Origin: JBCCSZ01 sp039199225
Lineage (GTDB): Bacteria; Bacteroidota; Bacteroidia; Chitinophagales; Saprospiraceae
Assembly: GCA_039199225.1 (NCBI GenBank)
Contig: JBCCSZ010000221.1
Location: 1 to 13,618 of the forward strand
DNA length: 13,618 nucleotides
Reading direction: 5' to 3'
Part shown: piece after piece, positions 1 through 5,773 of the stretch
Position numbering within the stretch: the first letter of the stretch is position 1
How the letters are laid out: each line of letters begins with the position of its first letter
Made by a program: the position numbers and the translations under genes
The notes under the pieces: model-generated
Told to the model about the DNA's origin: nothing
The model's input: the letters and a program-made list of their open reading frames with translations, nothing else
The model's database searches: none

Positions 1-47
1 CAACGATGACGGTTTTTCGAATAGTATCTGAAGACAAAATTTTAACC

Positions 48-59
48 AAATATATTTGC
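48..59 (-). promoter_or_regulatory. Palindromic -7 promoter element, probably serving a gene left of the window
   Basis: CAAATATATTTG is a perfect 12-bp palindrome, so both strands carry TATATTTG, which matches the Bacteroidota -7 consensus TAnnTTTG. On the minus strand a TTG lies about 20 nt upstream and could act as the -33 element. Nothing on the plus strand downstream is a credible gene, because that strand is antisense to the PorP/SprF gene. The likely use is therefore a minus-strand gene beginning before base 1. The palindrome could equally be a small operator. The assignment is tentative because no start codon is visible in the 47 bases left of it. Confidence 0.3.
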
Positions 60-86
60 AAACATCCAATATCAACAATGTATATA

Positions 87-1070
87 TTACAAAAATCTTG
101 GATTAAATATGACCTTTGGTGGAATCCCAGCTCCTATGGCTTTGTTGAGATTATAGTTGATCATAATCTCGTGCGAACCATTACTAACAGCTTCTAAGCC
201 GGAGAGGGTACGATCGTAAGAGTAGGCCAATGTTATGTTTTCACTAAGTTTGAAACCACCTATGAAGGTAAATGCATCTATCGCATCAGAATTATAACCT
301 CTAAACGAAAGCCCTCCAAATATATTGCCATTATACCTTAAAATGGCTGAAAATTCGACTTGTGTTTGGCGGCTGTCTGACTTTGCGAAAACTGATGGAT
401 GCAAAACTAAATTCTGTCCAATGTCAAACGCGCCTGCGAATATAAAGAAATAATTTTGAACCAGGCCAATATTAACAGTTTCATTGGCCTCTATCTCAAA
501 ACTGCTTCCAAGTAGATTGTTGGCCGAAAAGCCAATGTCAATGCGCGGGCTGCGAAAATAAATACCGGCATTAACTGTTGGTGCCTGCGCCGTTTCCTTC
601 GTAAGCGGTATCCGCTGGTCATTGTGGTTAAATTCTCCTACCGAGTAGGTGCCATCCGGCGCCCTCAGTACAGTCCCATCGATCGATTTTTGTACAACGC
701 CTGCTGCCAGCCCCATCGACAAGATACTTGTCTTATTGATCGGCAACCAATAGTTATAAGATACCGTCGCCGTCGTATTTTTTTCCGGCCCCAGGCTTTC
801 ATTCTCCACACCGACGCCAAAAGCTCCGCTGAGATAGTAAAGCGGAAGATGCACATTCAGTGTCTGCGATGTCGGACCTCCTTCCAAGCCAGCCCACTGC
901 CTGCGAAACACGCCCGTTATGCTCAACGAATTGTCTAACCCAGCATATGCCGGATTAAAATTGTACTTATTCAGCATGTACATACTGTACTGAGGAGCCA
1001 GTTGCGCCTGTTGCGCTACCCCCAGGTATGTTATCTGCAAAAAGATTAAAAGCGTAAATAGTCTTTTCAT
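87..1070 (-). CDS. PorP/SprF family type IX secretion system membrane protein
   Basis: A 327-aa exported outer-membrane protein. Residues 1-20 form a Sec signal peptide (MKRLFTLLIFLQITYLGVAQ, cleavage before QAQ). The mature N-terminus has the family hallmark QYSMYMLNKYNFNPAYAGLD, followed by an RRQWAGLEG segment near residues 56-64 and alternating beta strands typical of the barrel. Length is normal for the family (about 300-340 aa). Family members bind the PorE/SprE-type periplasmic complex or anchor SprB-like gliding adhesins secreted by the type IX system. These genes usually sit downstream of a large gliding-motility C-terminal-domain protein; here no such gene is present and the upstream neighbour is an 86-aa ORF overlapping by 4 bp (ATGA). 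The family call is firm, but which secreted partner it serves cannot be told. Confidence 0.93.
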   Translation of the reverse strand: MKRLFTLLIFLQITYLGVAQQAQLAPQYSMYMLNKYNFNPAYAGLDNSLSITGVFRRQWAGLEGGPTSQTLNVHLPLYYLSGAFGVGVENESLGPEKNTTATVSYNYWLPINKTSILSMGLAAGVVQKSIDGTVLRAPDGTYSVGEFNHNDQRIPLTKETAQAPTVNAGIYFRSPRIDIGFSANNLLGSSFEIEANETVNIGLVQNYFFIFAGAFDIGQNLVLHPSVFAKSDSRQTQVEFSAILRYNGNIFGGLSFRGYNSDAIDAFTFIGGFKLSENITLAYSYDRTLSGLEAVSNGSHEIMINYNLNKAIGAGIPPKVIFNPRFL

Positions 1071-1327
1071 ACAGTTGCCGGCTTTTTGCTCTTTGAAGTG
1101 GTTAACTCGATTATTTGCGTCACTTTATCTATTGTTTGAACGGGATATAGACAAGTGTAGTCTCTGATGACATATATATACGTATCTTTTGTTAATTGTT
1201 TATCCTTTACCAGCAGAAATCCAGCATTTGGCTTTTTACAGACTATTAAAACGCTGGTAGGCAGGGATTTCTGATGCCAATCGGCCATATGATGGACAGA
1301 GTGAAGACAAACTGATTTTTTACTCAT
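1067..1327 (-). CDS. Hypothetical 86-aa protein, translationally coupled to the PorP/SprF gene
   Basis: The ORF starts with ATG and ends in a TGA that overlaps the ATG of the PorP/SprF gene (ATGA), an arrangement typical of coupled genes. The product is basic and has a central hydrophobic/beta-rich stretch (TSVLIVCKKPNAGFLLVKDK) and no signal peptide or membrane helix. I do not recognise a family. It lies 60 bp downstream of the MBL-fold gene on the same strand, so it fills what would otherwise be an unusually long gap inside a minus-strand cluster. It could be a genuine small protein, a leader ORF whose translation drives PorP/SprF expression, or a chance frame. Evidence is limited to position, ATG start and overlap. 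Confidence 0.42.
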   Translation of the reverse strand: MSKKSVCLHSVHHMADWHQKSLPTSVLIVCKKPNAGFLLVKDKQLTKDTYIYVIRDYTCLYPVQTIDKVTQIIELTTSKSKKPATV

Positions 1328-1387
1328 GGCTCAGAAGATACGGACCTACCGGCCCCTGTGCTTAGATGTTAGTTGTCTATGGGATCT

Positions 1388-2152
1388 TTAAAACCACAAT
1401 TCTTGACCATCGTACGCCAAATGAACATTGTCTGGTAGCTGTTTTTCAACTTCTGCACGCTTTCCCATTCTGTGACTGATGTGTGTGAGGAAAGCACGTT
1501 CCGGTTTTATGTTATATATAATGTCCAAAGCCTGCTCTAGGTTCAAATGCGAATGATGTTCTTTGTGGTGTAAAGCATTCAAAACTAAATATTTGCTTCC
1601 TCTGACTTTCTCCAATTCTGATTCGTCAATCGTTTTGGCATCCGTAATATATGTTAGATCGCCGAGTCGAAAGCCTAAAATAGGTAGTTTTCCATGATTG
1701 ACTAAGATGGGTTGAAAATGCATACCGCCAATATCAAACGGTTGGTCCTTATCTATGGGCCGAAGATTTAGCCGCGGAATACCTGGATAAGCTTTGGCGT
1801 CAAAGATGTAACTGAATCGCTTTTTAACTTCGCCTAGCACCCTGGGCAGTGCCAGCACCGGCATATCCCTGCCCGAACGAAAATTGAATGGTCGGACATC
1901 ATCCAGACCGATGACATGGTCGTTGTGCTCATGGGTCAACAATACAGCTTCCAAACTGGAAATTCCCACTCTGAGCATTTGCTGCCTGAAATCTGGCCCA
2001 GTATCCACCACCACATGCTGGTCGCCTTTACTGAATAGACAGGAAGTTCTAAGCCGCTTATCCACTGCATCCTCCGATTGACAGACCTCACAGTCACAGC
2101 CGATTACCGGGACCCCTTGGGAAGTTCCCGTACCGAGAAATGTTGCTTTTAG
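1388..2152 (-). CDS. MBL-fold metallo-hydrolase, PhnP-like; start codon unresolved
   Basis: Metallo-beta-lactamase-fold phosphodiesterase of the PhnP / YycJ-like type. Counting from the CTA codon at 2152-2150, the frame reads LKATFLGTGTSQG, then a GCDCEVC cysteine cluster (residues 18-24), DKRLRTS, a DTGPDF strand, the HxHxDH metal motif THEHNDH (about 73-79), later ligands H153 in NHGKLP, D171 in ITDAK and H224 in THISH. This order and the total of about 254 aa match full-length family members, whose N-terminus is normally M-K-x-T/K-F-L-G-T-G-T-S-Q-G. The first conventional start is GTG at 2065, which would remove the FLGTGTSQG strand and the cysteine cluster. The feature therefore covers the conserved frame. 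Upstream of it there is no ATG, GTG, TTG or CTG before an in-frame TGA; CTA (2152) or ATC (2161) would have to initiate, or the assembly has an error. It overlaps the 89-aa gene by 4 bp. Substrate unknown; cytoplasmic. Confidence 0.85.
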   Translation of the reverse strand, partial: LKATFLGTGTSQGVPVIGCDCEVCQSEDAVDKRLRTSCLFSKGDQHVVVDTGPDFRQQMLRVGISSLEAVLLTHEHNDHVIGLDDVRPFNFRSGRDMPVLALPRVLGEVKKRFSYIFDAKAYPGIPRLNLRPIDKDQPFDIGGMHFQPILVNHGKLPILGFRLGDLTYITDAKTIDESELEKVRGSKYLVLNALHHKEHHSHLNLEQALDIIYNIKPERAFLTHISHRMGKRAEVEKQLPDNVHLAYDGQELWF

Positions 2153-2418
2153 CTGGTCGATAGCTTTTGGATTTTCTGGTAAAAATCCGCTGTTTTCTCA
2201 GAAAAGTCCGCTGGATCGACTTCCAACCTATTGAGAATCTCTAGCAAACAGTTGATTCTTGCCTCTGTATCGAAATAGCGGTTGATAACCGCAATACGTC
2301 TGTTTTCGACGATACAATAACCCGACTGGAAGGTTCCTCGTTCATACCGAATGGTGTATTCCATTTGGCTAAACAGCTCTTCCAGTTTCTTCAACGTTGT
2401 TTTAGTATACTTGAGCAT
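2149..2418 (-). CDS. Conserved hypothetical protein, 89 aa
   Basis: A small cytoplasmic protein without signal peptide or membrane segment. It begins MLKYTKTTLKKLEELFSQME with an amphipathic N-terminal helix. This is followed by a beta-rich middle (YTIRYERGTFQSGYCIVENR, RIAVINRYFDTEARINCLLE) and a helical C-terminus. The sequence has the look of a family I recall as widespread in Bacteroidota (a KLEELF..GYTIRYE.G.FQSGYC pattern), but I know no assigned function. Its TAA stop overlaps the start of the MBL-fold reading frame, so the two genes are probably co-transcribed and translationally coupled. ATG start is at 2418; a small hairpin lies about 10 nt upstream. Confidence 0.8.
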   Translation of the reverse strand: MLKYTKTTLKKLEELFSQMEYTIRYERGTFQSGYCIVENRRIAVINRYFDTEARINCLLEILNRLEVDPADFSEKTADFYQKIQKLSTS

Positions 2419-2427
2419 ATCTTAAAA

Positions 2428-2445
2428 TTGTAGCGAAGCCTACAA
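2428..2445 (-). other. Small hairpin with T-run just upstream of the 89-aa gene
   Basis: On the minus strand TTGTAG and CTACAA form a perfect 6-bp stem around a 6-nt GCTTCG loop, followed by TTTT and then, about 10 nt after the stem, by the ATG of the 89-aa gene. The shape resembles a weak intrinsic terminator or attenuator in a 5' leader. The stem has only two G-C pairs, so a fortuitous repeat is quite possible. The rest of the 194-bp gap between the divergent genes (2419-2612) holds AT-rich sequence with no -7 box that I could defend. Confidence 0.25.
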
Positions 2446-2612
2446 CTGGCCGCTTTACTGGTGGTTATTGCACGCTTTGATAAAACCGTCTTTCGATTTA
2501 AACGGTTTAAAAACTGTACAAGATTCAATAGATCAAAGTCGGTTGCAAAAATAAGTGCATCCTTCGAAATCATTGACACAATCGGAGTTTTTCTGACGCT
2601 CAAATCGGCTTT

Positions 2613-3269
2613 ATGCATCAAAACCTCTACCTCATACTGTTCGCGTGGCTGATTTTAGGTTTTCACAAACCAATGAAAGCTCAACAGCGTTTCTTCATCG
2701 GCTTTATGATGGGTGCCAACCTTTCACAACTCGATGGTGACAACCACCAAGGCTACAAAAAGCTTGGTCTGCAGGCTGGTGCTAAGATCATTGGCCGGGT
2801 GACGGAGAATATTCACCTCAGCACTGAGATTCTCTACACGCAGTTGGGCAGCCAGTTCCGGGAAGGCAGAGGCTTTCAGCGCCCTTTGGAGGTCATCCAA
2901 CTCGACTACATGACCATACCATTGATCATCACCAAGCACTTTCACCGCACCCGAATCACCAAAGACCACGTTTATCATCGCTTCAATGTATCGGCCGGCT
3001 TTGCCTACAGCCGCCTAATTCATGCGGACATCAATGAAAACGAACTGGATCCAATCGATTACAGCGCCGCTTCCTTTTTTTTCAACAACAACGACTTCAG
3101 CGTTCAATTCGGAGGCGGCTTTTTCATCAACAAGCACCTGGGCATGGAAGGTCGGGCGTCTGTTTCTTTCAACCGAATTTTTGATAATGCACAACATCCT
3201 GAAATAAATACGGGCATAGTACTGTTAAGAAATTACTACCTTATGGCCCGAATCATATATATACTGTAA
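2613..3269 (+). CDS. PorT-like outer membrane beta-barrel protein, first of a tandem pair
   Basis: A 218-aa exported protein. The N-terminal 23 residues (MHQNLYLILFAWLILGFHKP then MKA) form a signal peptide with likely cleavage before QQRFFIG. The mature part has the small-barrel family pattern G-x-N-x-S-Q-x-D-G-D-x-x-x-G-Y-x-K-x-G-L-x-x-G (about residues 34-56), then LSTEILYTQLGSQ, a YMTIPLII strand, a loop rich in charged residues, and a C-terminal strand YYLMARIIYIL ending in an aliphatic/aromatic girdle residue. This fits the outer-membrane beta-barrel domain grouped with PorT-like proteins (OMP_b-brl_2). ATG at 2613 is the first start that includes the complete signal peptide. The next gene is a paralogue 92 bp downstream. 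Specific function unknown. Confidence 0.85.
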   Translation: MHQNLYLILFAWLILGFHKPMKAQQRFFIGFMMGANLSQLDGDNHQGYKKLGLQAGAKIIGRVTENIHLSTEILYTQLGSQFREGRGFQRPLEVIQLDYMTIPLIITKHFHRTRITKDHVYHRFNVSAGFAYSRLIHADINENELDPIDYSAASFFFNNNDFSVQFGGGFFINKHLGMEGRASVSFNRIFDNAQHPEINTGIVLLRNYYLMARIIYIL

Positions 3270-3273
3270 GATC

Positions 3274-3310
3274 AATTGCCATTCCCGCCTGATTAAACGG
3301 GTAAGCAATT
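3274..3310 (+). other. Inverted repeat between the two barrel genes
   Basis: AATTGC (3274-3279) pairs with GCAATT (3305-3310), and inside it CCCG (3284-3287) pairs with CGGG (3298-3301) around a 10-nt loop, separated by a small internal loop. No T-run follows on either strand, so it is not a standard intrinsic terminator. In this position, 5 nt after the first barrel stop codon, it could act as an mRNA-stability or processing hairpin setting the ratio of the two paralogues. Structure is seen; role is inference. Confidence 0.35.
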
Positions 3311-3361
3311 CGCTGGAAAGCATTTAAATCGAATATTCAAGAAGACAGAAGTGCCTGACCT

Positions 3362-4000
3362 ATGTACAAAAAGTTTTTACTCCTTACACTCATCGTCCTT
3401 TTTTTTACAACTCTTTCTTCGGCCCAAAGGCGATTCAAGGCCGGACCCATCGTGGGCGTAACCGCTGCTCAAATTGACGGCGACCGATATGCGGGCTACA
3501 ACAAGCTTGGCCTGAGCAGTGGCATCCGAGTGGAAGCCGTCCTGACCGAAAGAGCCGCCCTCAGCGTAGAGATATTGTACTCACAAAGAGGCAGCCAGTC
3601 GGAGCTGGTTCGTGGAACCGACCTTTTTCCCTTTCAGATCAAAACCAATTACATTGCCGTCCCCATCCAATACAATTACAAGGACTGGCTCGTCGAGGAA
3701 GATGGCGAAGACCCCTACCATAAAGTGAGCATTGCCGGTGGCATTACCTACAGCAGACTCATCAATGCGACCATCGAAGATGGAACGCCCTCCTCCCCTT
3801 TCACGAATTTGGCAGACTTTTTTGCACAGGACGACATCAGTCTGAACATCGGTGCTGCCTTTTTTGCCGGACCACATGTGGGCTTTAGCTTCCGTTGGAC
3901 CCGCTCAATCGTACTGCTCTACGAAAGGGGGGATAGCAACCTAAATGCCAATTCCATGCGGAGCAAATTTCTCACATTCAATGTGATGTATCTGCTATAA
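3362..4000 (+). CDS. PorT-like outer membrane beta-barrel protein, second of a tandem pair
   Basis: A 212-aa exported protein with a clean signal peptide (MYKKFLLLTLIVLFFTTLSS, then A, cleavage before QRRFKAG). It shares with the preceding gene the motif Q-x-D-G-D-x-x-x-G-Y-x-K-L-G-L-x-x-G, the segment LSxEILYxQxGSQ, a central (I/V)P strand, the segment G-x-x-YSRLI-x-A, a phenylalanine-rich loop before the last strands, and a terminal strand ending in MYLL. The pair therefore arose by duplication and has diverged. ATG at 3362 gives the whole signal peptide. No promoter is evident in the 92-bp gap, so co-transcription is likely. Ligand or partner unknown; surface or periplasm-facing barrel expected. 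Confidence 0.87.
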   Translation: MYKKFLLLTLIVLFFTTLSSAQRRFKAGPIVGVTAAQIDGDRYAGYNKLGLSSGIRVEAVLTERAALSVEILYSQRGSQSELVRGTDLFPFQIKTNYIAVPIQYNYKDWLVEEDGEDPYHKVSIAGGITYSRLINATIEDGTPSSPFTNLADFFAQDDISLNIGAAFFAGPHVGFSFRWTRSIVLLYERGDSNLNANSMRSKFLTFNVMYLL

Positions 4001-4045
4001 ACTGGAATACCTTGCGCATTGCACAACCAAGTTGTATTGAAATGA

Positions 4046-4074
4046 TTTGCAACATAAATTAAATAGTATATTTG
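4046..4074 (+). promoter_or_regulatory. Bacteroidota-type promoter of the lipoprotein gene
   Basis: A TTTG at 4046-4049 (-33 element) and TATATTTG at 4067-4074 (perfect TAnnTTTG -7 element) are separated by 17 nt. Transcription would start a few bases past 4074. That excludes the start codon at 4072 and leaves ATG 4093 or ATG 4108 as the translation start of the downstream lipoprotein. Confidence 0.65.
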
Positions 4075-4107
4075 GGCTTCTTTTTAGCCATAATGAATGC
4101 TTGTCTT

Positions 4108-4587
4108 ATGAAAAATGGTCTGTTATTCCTTTGTTTGGGATTTTTGTTGATTGCTTGTCAGGAAAATGCGCCTAAGCAAGACAGCAAGGAGCCAACGCAA
4201 CAAAAAGCGGCTGTGGAAACGCTTCCGGCTTTGACCCAGGAAATCGGCCAACAACTTGTCAACAATTGTGACCATGTCGATTACATCTACTACGAATTGC
4301 CACTCAGCATGAGTATGGATGACAAGCCGGCAATCCACAATGTGCTCAGTCAAATTTCAGCCACACCAGCACCTGCCAAGCCGACCTGTAAGTCCATTGG
4401 CAGAATCTCCTTTAATGGTCAAGGAGAGCGAATCGTCGAGGCAGAATTGTATTACGATGGTCAGAATTGCAACTATTTCGTTTTTCTGCAAAATGGCAAA
4501 CCCACTTTCGGCAATTACTTGACACCTGCCGGAGTACAGTTTTACAAAAATGCCTTTGCACAGGCTCAACAGCAATTTGGCAAATAA
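4108..4587 (+). CDS. Small lipoprotein of unknown function
   Basis: A 159-aa protein from the ATG at 4108. It has a lipoprotein signal peptide (MKNGLLFLCLGFLLIAC) with lipobox LIAC and predicted lipidated Cys17, followed by a flexible Q/K/E-rich linker (about residues 18-35). The mature domain contains three further cysteines (in NNCDHVDY, PTCKSIGR and GQNCNYF), which could form disulfides in the periplasm. The segment KSIGRISFNGQGERIVEAEL and the later NYFVFLQNGKPTFGNYLT look like a small beta sheet. An in-frame ATG at 4093 is possible but places an unhelpful NAC segment before the signal; the start at 4072 lies inside the -7 box. I recognise no named family. It is probably monocistronic. 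Confidence 0.75.
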   Translation: MKNGLLFLCLGFLLIACQENAPKQDSKEPTQQKAAVETLPALTQEIGQQLVNNCDHVDYIYYELPLSMSMDDKPAIHNVLSQISATPAPAKPTCKSIGRISFNGQGERIVEAELYYDGQNCNYFVFLQNGKPTFGNYLTPAGVQFYKNAFAQAQQQFGK

Positions 4588-4603
4588 AAGATTATACCTG
4601 TCG

Positions 4604-4711
4604 TTGATATTTACAAATTCCAGCATTTTAAGAACAAACCTTCTTTCACTGCTATTTATACCTATACTTAACTTAGGTTGCGATGATGAAAGGGGCCAAA
4701 GAAAGCTTTAG
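4604..4711 (+). other. Lipoprotein-signal-like short reading frame, possible gene remnant
   Basis: In the 258-bp gap after the lipoprotein gene, a frame beginning at TTG 4604 encodes 35 aa: a few polar residues, then RTNLLSLLFIPILNLGCDDE and a short polar tail ending in TAG. The hydrophobic stretch followed by L-G-C and acidic residues is what a Bacteroidota lipoprotein signal peptide looks like. There is no ATG start and the mature part is only about ten residues. This may be the decayed 5' end of a lipoprotein gene, a tiny lipoprotein, or coincidence. Confidence 0.2.
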
Positions 4712-4742
4712 TTTCGCAGAATACTGTTGGGCTAAAGGCTTT
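4702..4742 (+). terminator. Possible terminator after the lipoprotein gene
   Basis: AAAGCTTTAG (4702-4711) pairs with CTAAAGGCTTT (4732-4742) with one bulged G around a 20-nt loop, followed by T-rich TTCTC. The stem is A-T rich and the loop long, so confidence is low. It lies 115 bp after the lipoprotein stop codon and would separate that gene from the Ppx/GppA gene. Confidence 0.3.
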
Positions 4743-4812
4743 TCTCAACATACTTGATCGGCTTATGGAATAAAGATCGCAGCTCGGATCATTCAAAAAG
4801 TATTACAAGAAG

Positions 4813-4840
4813 TTGTGCATTTTGTGCAAGAATATTTTCG
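4813..4840 (+). promoter_or_regulatory. Candidate promoter of the Ppx/GppA gene
   Basis: A TTG at 4813-4815, 17 nt spacing, then TATTTTCG at 4833-4840, which matches TAnnTTTG in all but one position. The box ends 5 nt before the ATG at 4846, echoing the two better cases at 7026-7033 and 8704-8711. If used, the transcript is leaderless or nearly so. Confidence 0.35.
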
Positions 4841-4845
4841 CCATC

Positions 4846-5760
4846 ATGAATAAATATGCTGTCATAGACCTTGGGACCAACACCTTTCACTTGCTCGTAG
4901 TCGAAACGCAAGATGATGGTCGTTTTCGGGAAGTCCTACGGCTACAACGATACGTCAAATTAGCAGAAGAGGGCATCGAGCACATTGGCCCCAAGCCTTT
5001 TCAAAGAGGTTTAACGGCCCTTCAAAGCTTCAGAGAGCAGCTTGATCAAATGGAGATTGAGGACATCAAGGCTTTTGGGACAGCCGGCTTGCGCACAGCT
5101 AAAAACAGCCAAGCGTTCATTCAAGCGGCCAAAGCGCAAACGGGCATCGAAATCGAAGTTATCAGCGGTCAAAGAGAAGCAGGGCTGATTCACAAGGGCG
5201 TCGTACAAGCAATTCCGCCACTCAAAGGAATGGGGCTGATTATGGATATTGGCGGCGGGTCGGTAGAGTTTATCATCGCAGACCGGGAAAGGGTCCATTG
5301 GGCAGAGAGTTTTCCCATTGGCGTAGCTGTTCTATACAATGTTTTCCACAAAAGTGATCCCATTTCTGAAGACGAAACCGAAAAGCTGAGACAGTTTTTG
5401 CGCCAAACCCTTCAGCCATTGATATTGGCCCTGAAAGCACATCGCATCGAACGACTCATCGGTGCTTCCGGCACATTCGATGTCATTGCCGATCAGCTGA
5501 GCGATTTTCGCAAGGGCGACCTCTGCGCGCAGGTATCGTCCGATAATTTCTATCCCTTTTACCACCGATTGCATCGTTCAAGCCTACAAGAAAGACTCGA
5601 TGCACCCGACATCCCCAACAAAAGAGCCGATATGATCGTAGTGGCTGTGGTTTTGATCGACTTCATCCTTCAGCTCAGCCAGGCCAGCCAGATCGTCGTC
5701 TCTGCCTATGCCATGAAAGAAGGGATGCTTCGAGAGATGATCAATAAAGTTTTGAAATGA
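4846..5760 (+). CDS. Ppx/GppA family phosphatase (exopolyphosphatase-like)
   Basis: A 304-aa cytoplasmic enzyme of the ASKHA fold that removes terminal phosphates from inorganic polyphosphate, or hydrolyses pppGpp to ppGpp. Visible motifs: phosphate-1 loop DLGTNTFHLLV (residues 8-18), FGTAGLRTAKN (78-87, normally GTSALRDA), the catalytic glutamate region ISGQREAGLI (E111), phosphate-2 loop DIGGGSVEF (134-142) and the adenosine-type GASGTFD. The length equals the short two-domain form; the C-terminal HD-like domain of Escherichia coli Ppx and GppA is absent, as is common in this phylum. ATG 4846 is chosen over the longer frame from 4813 because homologues start immediately before the YAVIDLGTN strand and the candidate promoter covers 4813-4840. 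The aspartyl protease gene follows 13 bp downstream, so the two are probably one transcript. Polyphosphate versus pppGpp preference cannot be decided from sequence. Confidence 0.9.
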   Translation: MNKYAVIDLGTNTFHLLVVETQDDGRFREVLRLQRYVKLAEEGIEHIGPKPFQRGLTALQSFREQLDQMEIEDIKAFGTAGLRTAKNSQAFIQAAKAQTGIEIEVISGQREAGLIHKGVVQAIPPLKGMGLIMDIGGGSVEFIIADRERVHWAESFPIGVAVLYNVFHKSDPISEDETEKLRQFLRQTLQPLILALKAHRIERLIGASGTFDVIADQLSDFRKGDLCAQVSSDNFYPFYHRLHRSSLQERLDAPDIPNKRADMIVVAVVLIDFILQLSQASQIVVSAYAMKEGMLREMINKVLK

Positions 5761-5773
5761 AACACCTAATCTA

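Noticed and set aside
6..197. 63-codon plus-strand frame at the window start, downstream of a palindromic -7 box
   Set aside because: It runs antisense into the PorP/SprF 3' end, begins upstream of the box that could drive it, and has no recognisable protein features.
624..938. 104-codon plus-strand frame opposite the PorP/SprF gene
   Set aside because: It is Cys/Arg/Gln-rich as expected of an antisense shadow; the PorP/SprF protein on the other strand is certain.
2149..2200. Programmed -1 frameshift from the 89-aa gene into the MBL-fold frame
   Set aside because: The frame relation is -1, but the only runs (GAT TTT TAC, CAA AAG) do not make a good slippery heptamer and no strong downstream hairpin was seen; retained only as one option for the missing start codon.
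2391..2621. 76-codon minus-strand frame across the gap before the first barrel gene
   Set aside because: It overlaps both flanking genes, has an ordinary shadow composition and no family resemblance; the 89-aa gene overlaps its 3' end in another frame.
4023..4035. ACAAC/GTTGT hairpin before the lipoprotein promoter as a terminator for the barrel pair
   Set aside because: Five base pairs, 3-nt loop and no T-run; expected by chance in AT-rich sequence.
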